Source: Opitutaceae bacterium
Lineage (GTDB): Bacteria > Verrucomicrobiota > Verrucomicrobiia > Opitutales > Opitutaceae
Assembly (NCBI GenBank): GCA_031254955.1
Contig: JAIRTK010000553.1
Span: 1 to 5,609, forward strand
Direction: 5' to 3'
DNA: 5,609 nt
Both the position numbers and the translations under genes were made by a program. Every line of letters starts with the position of its first letter. Positions within the stretch are counted from its first letter, which is position 1. Positions 1 to 5,609 of the stretch are shown here, piece after piece. Under the pieces are notes generated by a model. That model did no database searches. It saw only the letters and a program-made list of their open reading frames with translations, and was not told the DNA's origin.

Positions 1-198
<198 letters not shown>

Positions 199-222
199 GA
201 GTATGAGGGACTTGATTGTGGT

Positions 223-251
223 TTTATAGCAAGTGCATGACAATGCACCGA
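223..251 (-). promoter_or_regulatory. Candidate promoter with palindromic operator for the minus-strand gene at 198
   Basis: Read on the minus strand, TATAAA (228-223) is preceded by TG plus one base, giving an extended -10 element (TGCTATAAA). Just upstream, in the -10/-35 spacer, lies a perfect inverted repeat GTGCAT-gaca-ATGCAC (233-248). A 9-bp direct repeat AGTGCATGA occurs at 192-200 and 232-240. The first copy covers the proposed start codon and the second overlaps the palindrome. No good -35 hexamer is visible, which fits an extended -10 promoter or one needing an activator. The placement fits a repressor site, but the binding protein is unknown. Transcription would begin near 216, leaving a leader of about 18 nt. 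Confidence 0.4.
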
Positions 252-341
252 ACCCCCGTATCTAGTGCCAATTTTCCAGATATATCTAGCCTGTCGAATT
301 GTTACAGTAAGACCAGGAACCATGAGTGCAAAATTTTCCTG

Positions 342-548
342 TCAGGACTGTGCCGCTCGGCGTGTGTTGGATTTCCGGGCCGCGTCATACAGCGCGATGA
401 TATTTTCAACCGGCACGTCGGGCTGCACGCTGTGGGCGGGCGCGAGGATGAAACCGCCTTCCCCCCTGAATAGTTCGAGACGCGAAAAGACCTCGCCCCG
501 CACGTCCTCCGGCGTGCCGGCGGATGCGACGCGATGTTGGCCGGGGTG
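342..548 (-). pseudogene. C-terminal remnant of a uroporphyrinogen decarboxylase (URO-D) superfamily gene
   Basis: Read on the minus strand, 548-345 encodes about 68 residues ending at a TGA (344-342). The segments GTPEDVRGEVFSRL, GGGFILAP-like (here GEGGFILAPAHSVQPDVP) and VENIIALYDAARK match the C-terminal end of URO-D superfamily proteins (the MtaA/CmuA-like branch often found beside sugar genes, not classical HemE). In that family this region forms the last strands and helices of the TIM barrel. The full family length is roughly 340-400 residues, so about four fifths of the gene is absent. Upstream of 548 the same frame stays open but encodes unrelated, low-complexity residues and would have to start inside the opposite-strand araC gene at 890, so it is not a working gene. 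The good conservation of the remnant suggests that the loss is fairly recent. The exact breakpoint, near 545-550, is uncertain. Confidence 0.7.
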
Positions 549-582
549 GGATTGATTGCTATTTCCGAATTCCAGAAGCCGG

Positions 583-789
583 CTCCATTTTGATACTACG
601 GACGGGTGCGATTCAAAATGAGGCCGTGCGTCCAGACTCTTTCTTCTTTCCTCTTTATCGTTATCTTTCTCCCCCAGTGGCGCCGCCCGGGAGAGAAAGA
701 AGAAAGAGGGCATGGCCTCGGTTTGAAGTGTACTCAATAAGGACTGCCTCCATTTTTTAATAGATAGAAACGCCGATCTCTTGATACTA
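583..789. repeat. Two pairs of 9-bp direct repeats upstream of araC
   Basis: CTCCATTTT occurs at 583-591 and 748-756, and TTGATACTA at 590-598 and 781-789. The order is the same in both places. In the left copy the two motifs overlap by two bases. In the right copy they are separated by 24 bp. The right TTGATACTA ends five bases before the araC start codon. They could be binding sites for the neighbouring AraC-type regulator, target-site duplications around an inserted element, or decayed duplicates. The rest of the gene-free 549-794 stretch holds the heptamer hairpin described separately, plus an AT-rich TTTAAT at 756-761 that could serve as a weak -10 for araC. Confidence 0.45.
600..709. 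repeat. Conserved 11-mer followed by an inverted pair of 7-bp repeat arrays
   Basis: GCGATTCAAAA (608-618), preceded by GGAC at 600-603, is followed after 17 bp by three 7-bp units: ACTCTTT, CTTCTTT and CCTCTTT (636-656). The complementary strand carries matching units at 709-696. As a result, 637-650 and 695-708 form a perfect 14-bp inverted repeat around a 44-nt loop. Three more pairs (651-653 with 691-693) are possible across a one-base bulge. A similar 11-mer plus heptamer array lies before the lyase gene at 4112-4196. The stem is pure pyrimidine on one side and purine on the other. There is no T-run after it on either strand, so it is not a normal intrinsic terminator. Confidence 0.6.
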
Positions 790-794
790 ACCTC

Positions 795-1601
795 ATGCTG
801 CGCCTCTTGCTGCACAGTTACGGCCAGTTCGACCGGCGGCACGCCATCGCGCCGGTGGCGTGGCCGCATTTTGATTTGCTGCACGTGCACGCGGGCCGGC
901 TGCGGCTGCGCGTGGACGGCTCGCCGGAGTGTTTTCTGAAATCAGGGGAAAGCGTGCTGATATTTCCGCACACGCCGTTTTCCGGCGGCGCCGCCGGAGG
1001 CGGGCGCGTCCGCGCGTCCGTGCAGCATTTCGCGCTGGAGGAGCCGGTCGATTCCGAAAACGCCGTGCTGCGCGCGTGGGCGGGCAGGAAGCAGGGATTC
1101 GCCCTGCTCGCCGGCCCCAATGCAAACTCCGTGGGTCGCGATGTGGCGCGCGCGATGGAACTCGCCACCCGGCCCGCAAACGCCGTGAACACCGCTTTGC
1201 GGGCGGCGCAACTGACGTTGTTGCTGGGGCGTTTCCTGCAAGCCGCGCCATCGCGCCCGCCGCAGGAAACATCCAGCGCGGAAAGCCTGCATCAAATCAT
1301 GGCCTGGGCACGCACGCGCGGCGGCGTGCTCACGGTGGACGAGCTGGCGCGGCGCGCCGGTTATTCCACCGCGCATTTCCGGCTGCTTTTCATGGCCGCA
1401 TTCAACGAACGCCCCTCGGCGTTTCTGCTGCGCCTGCGCATGAACGAGGCCCGGCGCCTGCTGCGGGAGACACGGGGGACGCTCAAGGAAATCGCGGGCA
1501 AAACCGGCTATGGCGACGCGGTGGCGTTTCATCGGGCGTTCGTCCGCCTGGCCGGGCGCACGCCCGCGAATTACCGCCGTCAATTCGCCCCGCGCGGTTG
1601 A
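795..1601 (+). CDS. AraC-family transcription regulator
   Basis: This 268-residue protein is of normal length for AraC/XylS regulators that combine an effector-binding cupin domain with a C-terminal DNA-binding domain. Residues ~15-85 look like the cupin: H25 and the HVHAGRLRLRV strand region, then SGESVLIFP (50-58). Residues ~163-265 hold two helix-turn-helix motifs. The first, around LTVDELARRAGYSTAHFRLL (179-198), is followed by the linker helix with LRMNEARRLL. The second is TLKEIAGKTGYGDAVAFHRA (229-248), ending in the family signature GRTPANYRRQF (254-264). ATG at 795 is preferred because it gives the expected N-terminus. No Shine-Dalgarno is visible upstream (AACCTC precedes the ATG). 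The gene lies 48 bp before a GH78 enzyme on the same strand, so a role in sugar-responsive control of that gene, perhaps through rhamnose, is inferred. The effector cannot be read from the sequence. It is probably a cytoplasmic activator that may also control itself through the repeats upstream. Confidence 0.93.
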   Translation: MLRLLLHSYGQFDRRHAIAPVAWPHFDLLHVHAGRLRLRVDGSPECFLKSGESVLIFPHTPFSGGAAGGGRVRASVQHFALEEPVDSENAVLRAWAGRKQGFALLAGPNANSVGRDVARAMELATRPANAVNTALRAAQLTLLLGRFLQAAPSRPPQETSSAESLHQIMAWARTRGGVLTVDELARRAGYSTAHFRLLFMAAFNERPSAFLLRLRMNEARRLLRETRGTLKEIAGKTGYGDAVAFHRAFVRLAGRTPANYRRQFAPRG

Positions 1602-1649
1602 CCGGCGGCCCCGGACGCGGCAAGCTGCCCCGGAACTTTCCCGACCACC

Positions 1650-4106
1650 ATGAATACTATCCAAAGCCGCCGCGCCGCGCATGCGTTTCCCCTGTTTCTG
1701 TTTTTCATTTGCGCCGCCGGTTTGCTGCCCGCGCAAATCCATCTGCCGGGGTTCAACGCCGCGCTGGTGCATCCAGATTTGCAGGAAAATCGCTGGCCGG
1801 CCCGCTGGATTGATGTCCCCGGCGAGCCGCCGGCGGCCTACGGTGTTTATCATTTCAGAAAAACCTTCTCGCTCAACCAGGCGCCGGAAACATTCATTGT
1901 CCACGTGTCGGCGGACAATCGCTACAAACTCTACGTGAACGGACGGCTCGCCTCGCTCGGCCCGGCGCGCTGCGATGTATATAACTGGAGTTTCGAGACG
2001 CTCGACATCGCCCCGCTGCTCGCCGCCGGAAAAAACACGCTCGCCGCCGTGGTGTGGAATTACGCCGACAAAAAACCCGCCGCGCAAATGAGCCTCGGCC
2101 AGACCGGTTTTATCATGCAGGGCAACACCGCCGCCGAGCACGCCGTCAACACCGGCGCCTCGTGGCGTTGCCTCAAAAACACCGCCTGCTCGCCCTGGAC
2201 CGAATGGAAGGTGCTCGGCTACTGGGCGGCAGGCCCCGGCGAATGCGTGAACGCCGCCGCCTGGCCGTGGGGCTGGGAGCGGACGGATTTCGACGACTCC
2301 CGCTGGCCCGCCGCCCGCGCCGGGCAGCAGGGCGCGATGAAAGGCGCGCGCGATTATCCGGGACGCCAGTTGACGCCCTCGCCCATCCCGCAAATGGAGC
2401 GCCGGGAGGAGCGTTTCGCGCGCGTCGCGGAGGCGTCGGGCGTCGCCGTGCCGGAGGGTTTTCCGGCGCGCACTGCGGCCAGTATCATTCCCGCCAACAC
2501 CACCGCCCGCCTGCTGCTGGACAACGGCGCGCTCACCACCGGTTATCTCAATCTCCACCTCGACGGCGGCGCGGGCGCCGAGATTATCATCGGTTACGCC
2601 GAGGCGTTGCATGAAAACAATCTCAAGGCCACCACCAAGTCCTACAAATTATATCCCAAGCAACACCGCGACGAGACGCGCGGCAAAATTTTCATCGGCT
2701 GCGAGGACAAATATATTGCCGACGGCGGCGCCGGGCGCGTCTTCACGCCGTTGTGGTGGCGCACGTGGCGCTATGTCGAACTCCGCGTCCGCACCGCCGC
2801 GGAGCCGCTGGTACTGAAGGACATCACCGGCACGTTTGCCGCCTATCCCTTCCGCGCCGCATACACCTTTTCCGCGCCGGAGCGCCCCGAATTAAACACC
2901 ATGCTCGACATCGGCTGGCGCACCGCGCGCCTTTGCGCCAACGAAAGTTACATGGATTGCCCCTATTACGAGCAGCTCCAGTATTTCGGCGACACGCGCA
3001 TTCAGGCCATGATCACAATGTATAACACCCGCGACGCGCGCATGGTCAAAACCGCCATCGAGCAGGGGCGGCGCTCCATCGCGCCCGACGGCCTCACCAT
3101 GAGCCGCTATCCGTCGTCCATCCATCAATTCATCCCGCCGTTCTCGCTCTTCTGGATTTGCATGGGGCATGACTACTGGATGTATCGCGGCGACGAGGAG
3201 TATTTGAAAACACTGCTGCCGGCGTGGCGCGGCGTCCTTTCATTTTTTGAGCACTATATGAAACCCGACCGCAGCCTCGCGCGCGTGCCGTATTGGTTTT
3301 TCGCGGACTGGGCGGCGGGCTTCAAAAACGGCGGCGAGCCGCCGCGCGAAAAAGACGGCGGCTCGGCCTTTCAGGATTTGCTGTTTATCATGGCGCTCGA
3401 CGACGCCGCCGAGATGGAGCGCGCCTTCGGCGCCGCCGCCATCGCGCGGCATTATCAGGACATGTCCGGCGCCATGCGCAAAACCATCCGCGCAAAGTAT
3501 TGGGACGCGGAGCGGAAAATGTTCGCCGACACCCGTGCGCAAAATTCCTGGTCGCAGCATGTCAACACGCTGGCCGTGCTGGCGGAAATAGTCACCGGCG
3601 GCGAGGCCGCCGGCTTGATGGACCGCGTGCTGGAAAACAAGACCGTCACGCAGGCCACCATTTATTTTCGCTACTATTTGCACCAGGCGATGCACAAGGC
3701 CGGGCTGGGCGACCGCCTGCTGGATAATTTGCAAATCTGGCGCGACCAGATGGCGCTGGGGCTGACCACGTGGGCGGAAATGCCGGAACCCGCGCGCTCG
3801 GACTGCCACGCGTGGGGCGCGAGTCCGAACATAGAATTGTTCCGCATCCTGCTGGGCATCGACAGCGCCGCGCCGGGTTTCAAAAAAATCCGTGTCGCCC
3901 CCGCCCTGTGCGGCTTGAAAAACGTGTCCGGCGCCATGCCGCACCCCGACGGTGACATTTCCGCGTCGTATCGCGAGGACCATGCCGGCGCGCTGGAGGC
4001 GACGCTCGCGCTGCCGCCCGGCACCGACGGCGTATTGGTTTGGAAAAACCGCGAATACCCGCTCAAGGCCGGGCGGCAAACCATAAAAATCCCTCCCACG
4101 CAATAA
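1650..4106 (+). CDS. Exported GH78-type alpha-L-rhamnosidase-like glycoside hydrolase
   Basis: The 818-residue protein begins with a Sec signal peptide (R7, R8, hydrophobic 13-26, likely cleavage after LLPA at 28), so it acts in the periplasm or outside the cell. Residues ~48-140 form the N-terminal beta-sandwich seen in rhamnosidases (FRKTFSL, SADNRYKLYVNGRL, then GKNTLAAVVWNY). Residues ~285-400 form the next beta domain (LLLDNGALTTGYL, then WWRTWRYVELRV). Residues ~405-735 are the (alpha/alpha)6 catalytic barrel, and ~736-818 the C-terminal beta domain. MDCPYYEQLQYFGD (435-448) gives D436, E441 and D448, at the same +5/+12 spacing as D567, E572 and D579 in Bacillus RhaB. E710 in TTWAEMPEP, followed by SDCHAW, fits the second catalytic Glu. 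The expected reaction is inverting hydrolysis of terminal alpha-L-rhamnosides. The DCPYYEQLQY form belongs to a branch with few characterised members, so the sugar specificity is uncertain. The length is at the short end for the family. The start context is GACCACCATG without a Shine-Dalgarno sequence. It probably shares control with araC upstream. Confidence 0.9.
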   Translation: MNTIQSRRAAHAFPLFLFFICAAGLLPAQIHLPGFNAALVHPDLQENRWPARWIDVPGEPPAAYGVYHFRKTFSLNQAPETFIVHVSADNRYKLYVNGRLASLGPARCDVYNWSFETLDIAPLLAAGKNTLAAVVWNYADKKPAAQMSLGQTGFIMQGNTAAEHAVNTGASWRCLKNTACSPWTEWKVLGYWAAGPGECVNAAAWPWGWERTDFDDSRWPAARAGQQGAMKGARDYPGRQLTPSPIPQMERREERFARVAEASGVAVPEGFPARTAASIIPANTTARLLLDNGALTTGYLNLHLDGGAGAEIIIGYAEALHENNLKATTKSYKLYPKQHRDETRGKIFIGCEDKYIADGGAGRVFTPLWWRTWRYVELRVRTAAEPLVLKDITGTFAAYPFRAAYTFSAPERPELNTMLDIGWRTARLCANESYMDCPYYEQLQYFGDTRIQAMITMYNTRDARMVKTAIEQGRRSIAPDGLTMSRYPSSIHQFIPPFSLFWICMGHDYWMYRGDEEYLKTLLPAWRGVLSFFEHYMKPDRSLARVPYWFFADWAAGFKNGGEPPREKDGGSAFQDLLFIMALDDAAEMERAFGAAAIARHYQDMSGAMRKTIRAKYWDAERKMFADTRAQNSWSQHVNTLAVLAEIVTGGEAAGLMDRVLENKTVTQATIYFRYYLHQAMHKAGLGDRLLDNLQIWRDQMALGLTTWAEMPEPARSDCHAWGASPNIELFRILLGIDSAAPGFKKIRVAPALCGLKNVSGAMPHPDGDISASYREDHAGALEATLALPPGTDGVLVWKNREYPLKAGRQTIKIPPTQ

Positions 4107-4107
4107 A

Positions 4108-4196
4108 GGACGCGATTCAAAACCGCGCCATTCCCTCTTTATTCTTTCCTCCTTCCTCCTTCCTCTTTCCTCTTTATTCTTTATTCTTTATTCTTT
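4108..4196. repeat. Conserved 11-mer plus nine tandem 7-bp repeats in the GH78-lyase spacer
   Basis: GGACGCGATTCAAAA (4108-4122) is followed after 11 bp by nine consecutive units of exactly 7 bp (4134-4196). In order they are CCTCTTT, ATTCTTT, CCTCCTT, CCTCCTT, CCTCTTT, CCTCTTT, ATTCTTT, ATTCTTT, ATTCTTT. All fit NNTCYTT, with three unit types. Adjacent identical units (CCTCCTT twice, CCTCTTT twice, ATTCTTT three times) suggest growth by slippage. The array is all pyrimidine apart from one A in each ATTCTTT unit, and fills most of the 147-bp spacer (4107-4253). No hairpin accompanies it, so it is not an intrinsic terminator. It could act as an unstructured U-rich mRNA leader, a variable-length spacer or a protein-binding tract. 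The remaining 57 bp before the lyase start show only poor promoter matches. Confidence 0.85.
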
Positions 4197-4253
4197 TATC
4201 AGAAACGGGCAGTGAATTGCGCCGTGCAATAAAACCGTGAATACATTTCCACC

Positions 4254-5609
4254 ATGCAAAAAATCATCATCCTGATTGCCCTTCATGCCGTCGCGACGGC
4301 GGCACTGGCGGCGCAAAACGCGCCCGCACCCGCCGCGCCGCCGCCCGCCGCGCCCGCGCCGGGCCTGCTCGCCGGCGCCGCCACCGCGGAACAACTCCGG
4401 GACCGCCTCATTCCGCGCGACCAGTGGACGCCGTTTCCGCGCGCCGGCGACCGCGCCGCGTGGGAAAAGGCCGACCGCCGGCTGCTCGACGGTTATATAA
4501 AACACGCGGAGCAAAACATCGGCTTCAAATGGCCCGCGCTGCCGGCCACGCTGTCTTTGGAACTTGTGCGCACCGGCAACCGCACGCATTACGAGCGCGT
4601 CAGTTTCCAGCGCCGCGCCACGCTGGCCGCGCTGCTCGTCGCCGAGCTGGCGGAGGACAAAGGGCGCTTTATGGACCAGATTATAAACGGCATCTGGACC
4701 ATTTGCGAGGAGTCGTGGTGGGGCGTGTCGGCGCACATACGCGAGAGGGACGGCCTGATGGATGTCGGCGATCCGTTTGTTGACCTGTTCGCCGCCACCA
4801 CCTCGGAACTGCTGGCGTGGACGGATTATTTTCTCGGCGAAAAACTCGACGCGGTCTCGCCGAAAATCCGCGCGCGCATCCACGCCGAGATCACCCGCCG
4901 CATCCTGCAACCGGTGATGCTGCCCAAAAAACACAGGAAACACGGCTGGATGACCGGCACCAACAACTGGAACCCGTGGATTTGCTCAAACTGGCTGGCC
5001 AGCGCGCTGCTGGTGGAAAAGGACGAGGCCGCGCGCGCCGCGCACGTCGCGAAAATACTGGAGACACTGGATTATTTTCTGACGCCGTATCCGCAGGACG
5101 GCGGCTGCGACGAGGGGCCGGGCTATTGGGGCGTCGCCTGCGGCTCGCTTTATGACAGCCTTGTCCTGCTCAATTCGGCCACGAACGACGCATTCGCCGA
5201 TTTGTATAAAAACGAAAAAATACAAAACATGCTCAAATACATCGCGCGCGTCCAAATCAGCGACAAGACAAAGCATGCCATCAATTTTGCCGACGCGGGG
5301 CCGAGGATATCCTCGGACGGCACGCTGGTCTGGCGCTTCGGGCGGGACATTGGCGACGCCGGCATGGCGGGCTTCGGCCGTGCCACCGTCCACTGGCGCG
5401 GCCCCAGGCGCGCGCATTACGCGCGGATTTTCCACGATTTGTTCTCGCGTGCGGAAATGGAGGCCACGCCGCCGGGCGCGCCGCTTTATGGCGAGGTGTG
5501 GCTCCCGGATTTGCAAGTGGCCGCGGCGAGAGAAACCGAAGGCTCCGACGCCGGTTTTTATTTCGCCGCCAAGGGCGGGCACAACAGCGAGAGCCACAAC
5601 CACAATGAC
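4254..5609 (+). CDS. Exported heparinase II/III-family polysaccharide lyase (C-terminus cut off by the window)
   Basis: The frame is open from ATG at 4254 to the window end, giving 452 residues. Family members usually have about 600-750, so roughly the last third is missing. Residues 1-20 are a Sec signal peptide (K3, hydrophobic IIILIALHAVATAALAA). An Ala/Pro-rich linker (23-37) follows, probably a flexible spacer. Residues ~45-400 form the alpha/alpha toroid typical of alginate-lyase/heparinase folds. It includes TNNWNPW (236-242) and CDEGPGYWG (285-293), where E287 and Y291 are plausible active-site residues. The visible end, KGGHNSESHNHND (H448, H450, D452), is the start of the beta domain and carries the signature His pair involved in catalysis and metal binding in heparinase II. 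Such enzymes cleave uronic-acid polysaccharides by beta-elimination in the periplasm. The polymer (heparin-like, alginate-like, rhamnogalacturonan-like or other) cannot be told from the sequence. The start context is TTCCACCATG without a Shine-Dalgarno sequence. The gene lies 147 bp after the GH78 gene and no terminator is seen between them, so co-transcription is possible. Confidence 0.88.
   Translation, partial: MQKIIILIALHAVATAALAAQNAPAPAAPPPAAPAPGLLAGAATAEQLRDRLIPRDQWTPFPRAGDRAAWEKADRRLLDGYIKHAEQNIGFKWPALPATLSLELVRTGNRTHYERVSFQRRATLAALLVAELAEDKGRFMDQIINGIWTICEESWWGVSAHIRERDGLMDVGDPFVDLFAATTSELLAWTDYFLGEKLDAVSPKIRARIHAEITRRILQPVMLPKKHRKHGWMTGTNNWNPWICSNWLASALLVEKDEAARAAHVAKILETLDYFLTPYPQDGGCDEGPGYWGVACGSLYDSLVLLNSATNDAFADLYKNEKIQNMLKYIARVQISDKTKHAINFADAGPRISSDGTLVWRFGRDIGDAGMAGFGRATVHWRGPRRAHYARIFHDLFSRAEMEATPPGAPLYGEVWLPDLQVAAARETEGSDAGFYFAAKGGHNSESHNHND

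Noticed and set aside
548..600. Possible frameshift extension of the URO-D remnant in another minus-strand frame (an INPTPAN-like segment)
   Set aside because: The similarity to the NLDP-type motif of the family is short, the spacing to GTPED is wrong, and a stop codon comes shortly upstream. Chance is more likely.
723..761. sigma-70 promoter for araC (TTGAAG at 723-728, TTTAAT at 756-761)
   Set aside because: The -10 match is good, but the spacing of 27 bp is far from 17, and no better -35 is present.
342..890. Minus-strand open frame of 182 codons treated as one intact gene
   Set aside because: Only the part from ~548 to 342 resembles a protein family. The N-terminal part is low-complexity, crosses the heptamer hairpin and begins inside araC on the opposite strand.
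942..2612. Long minus-strand open frame (556 codons) opposite araC and the GH78 gene
   Set aside because: Its translation is rich in Arg, Gly and Ala with no recognisable domain. It is the antisense shadow of two well-supported high-GC genes.
4107..4133. Intrinsic terminator after the GH78 gene
   Set aside because: Only a 4-bp CGCG pairing is possible around ATTCAAAAC, and no clean T-run directly follows.
4134..4196. CRISPR array
   Set aside because: The repeats are 7 bp long and directly adjacent, with no spacers and no cas genes nearby.
4040..4240. Plus-strand 66-codon frame spanning the end of GH78 and the heptamer array
   Set aside because: Its hydrophobic C-terminal part is just the translated pyrimidine repeat. 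It overlaps the GH78 gene and has no independent support.
4217..4247. Promoter for the lyase gene (TTGCGC at 4217, TACATT at 4242)
   Set aside because: Both boxes are poor matches, the spacing is 19 bp, and it would leave almost no leader before the start codon.
3240..4943. Minus-strand open frames opposite the GH78 and lyase genes (3240-4103 and 4188-4943)
   Set aside because: They are shadows of GC-rich coding sequence without family motifs, and one runs through the intergenic heptamer array.

Overview
The window looks like a carbohydrate-degradation locus from a high-GC Gram-negative bacterium. The best guess is Verrucomicrobiota, family Opitutaceae. That rests on the combination of an AraC-type regulator, a divergent GH78 alpha-L-rhamnosidase-like enzyme, a heparinase II/III-like lyase and a uroporphyrinogen-decarboxylase-like fragment, on exported enzymes, and on start codons without clear Shine-Dalgarno sequences. 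The taxon is inferred from style and gene content, not from a marker gene.

Left part (1-794). A run of 37 C opens the window and is probably a sequencing or contig-end artefact. It lies inside the truncated 5' part of a minus-strand gene for an exported protein (start at 198). That gene has a plausible promoter with a palindromic operator candidate (223-248). Further right, also on the minus strand, 342-548 encodes only the last ~68 residues of a uroporphyrinogen decarboxylase (URO-D) superfamily protein: a gene remnant. From 549 to 794 there is no gene. This stretch carries two pairs of 9-bp direct repeats and a pyrimidine/purine inverted repeat built from 7-bp units.

Right part (795-5609), all on the plus strand: an AraC-family transcription regulator (795-1601); after 48 bp, an exported GH78-type glycosidase (1650-4106); after a 147-bp spacer with nine consecutive 7-bp repeats, an exported heparinase II/III-family protein (4254 to the window end, C-terminus missing).

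How it may work together: the regulator probably senses a sugar or glycan signal and controls the two exported enzymes. The lyase would cut a uronic-acid-containing polysaccharide and the GH78 enzyme would remove terminal rhamnose or a similar sugar. A rhamnose- and uronate-containing glycan is a reasonable but unproven target. No RNA genes, CRISPR arrays, transposases or convincing intrinsic terminators were seen. The most unusual signals are the heptamer arrays, which occur at two sites next to the same conserved 11-bp sequence, and the URO-D remnant. No wholly new multi-gene system could be supported.
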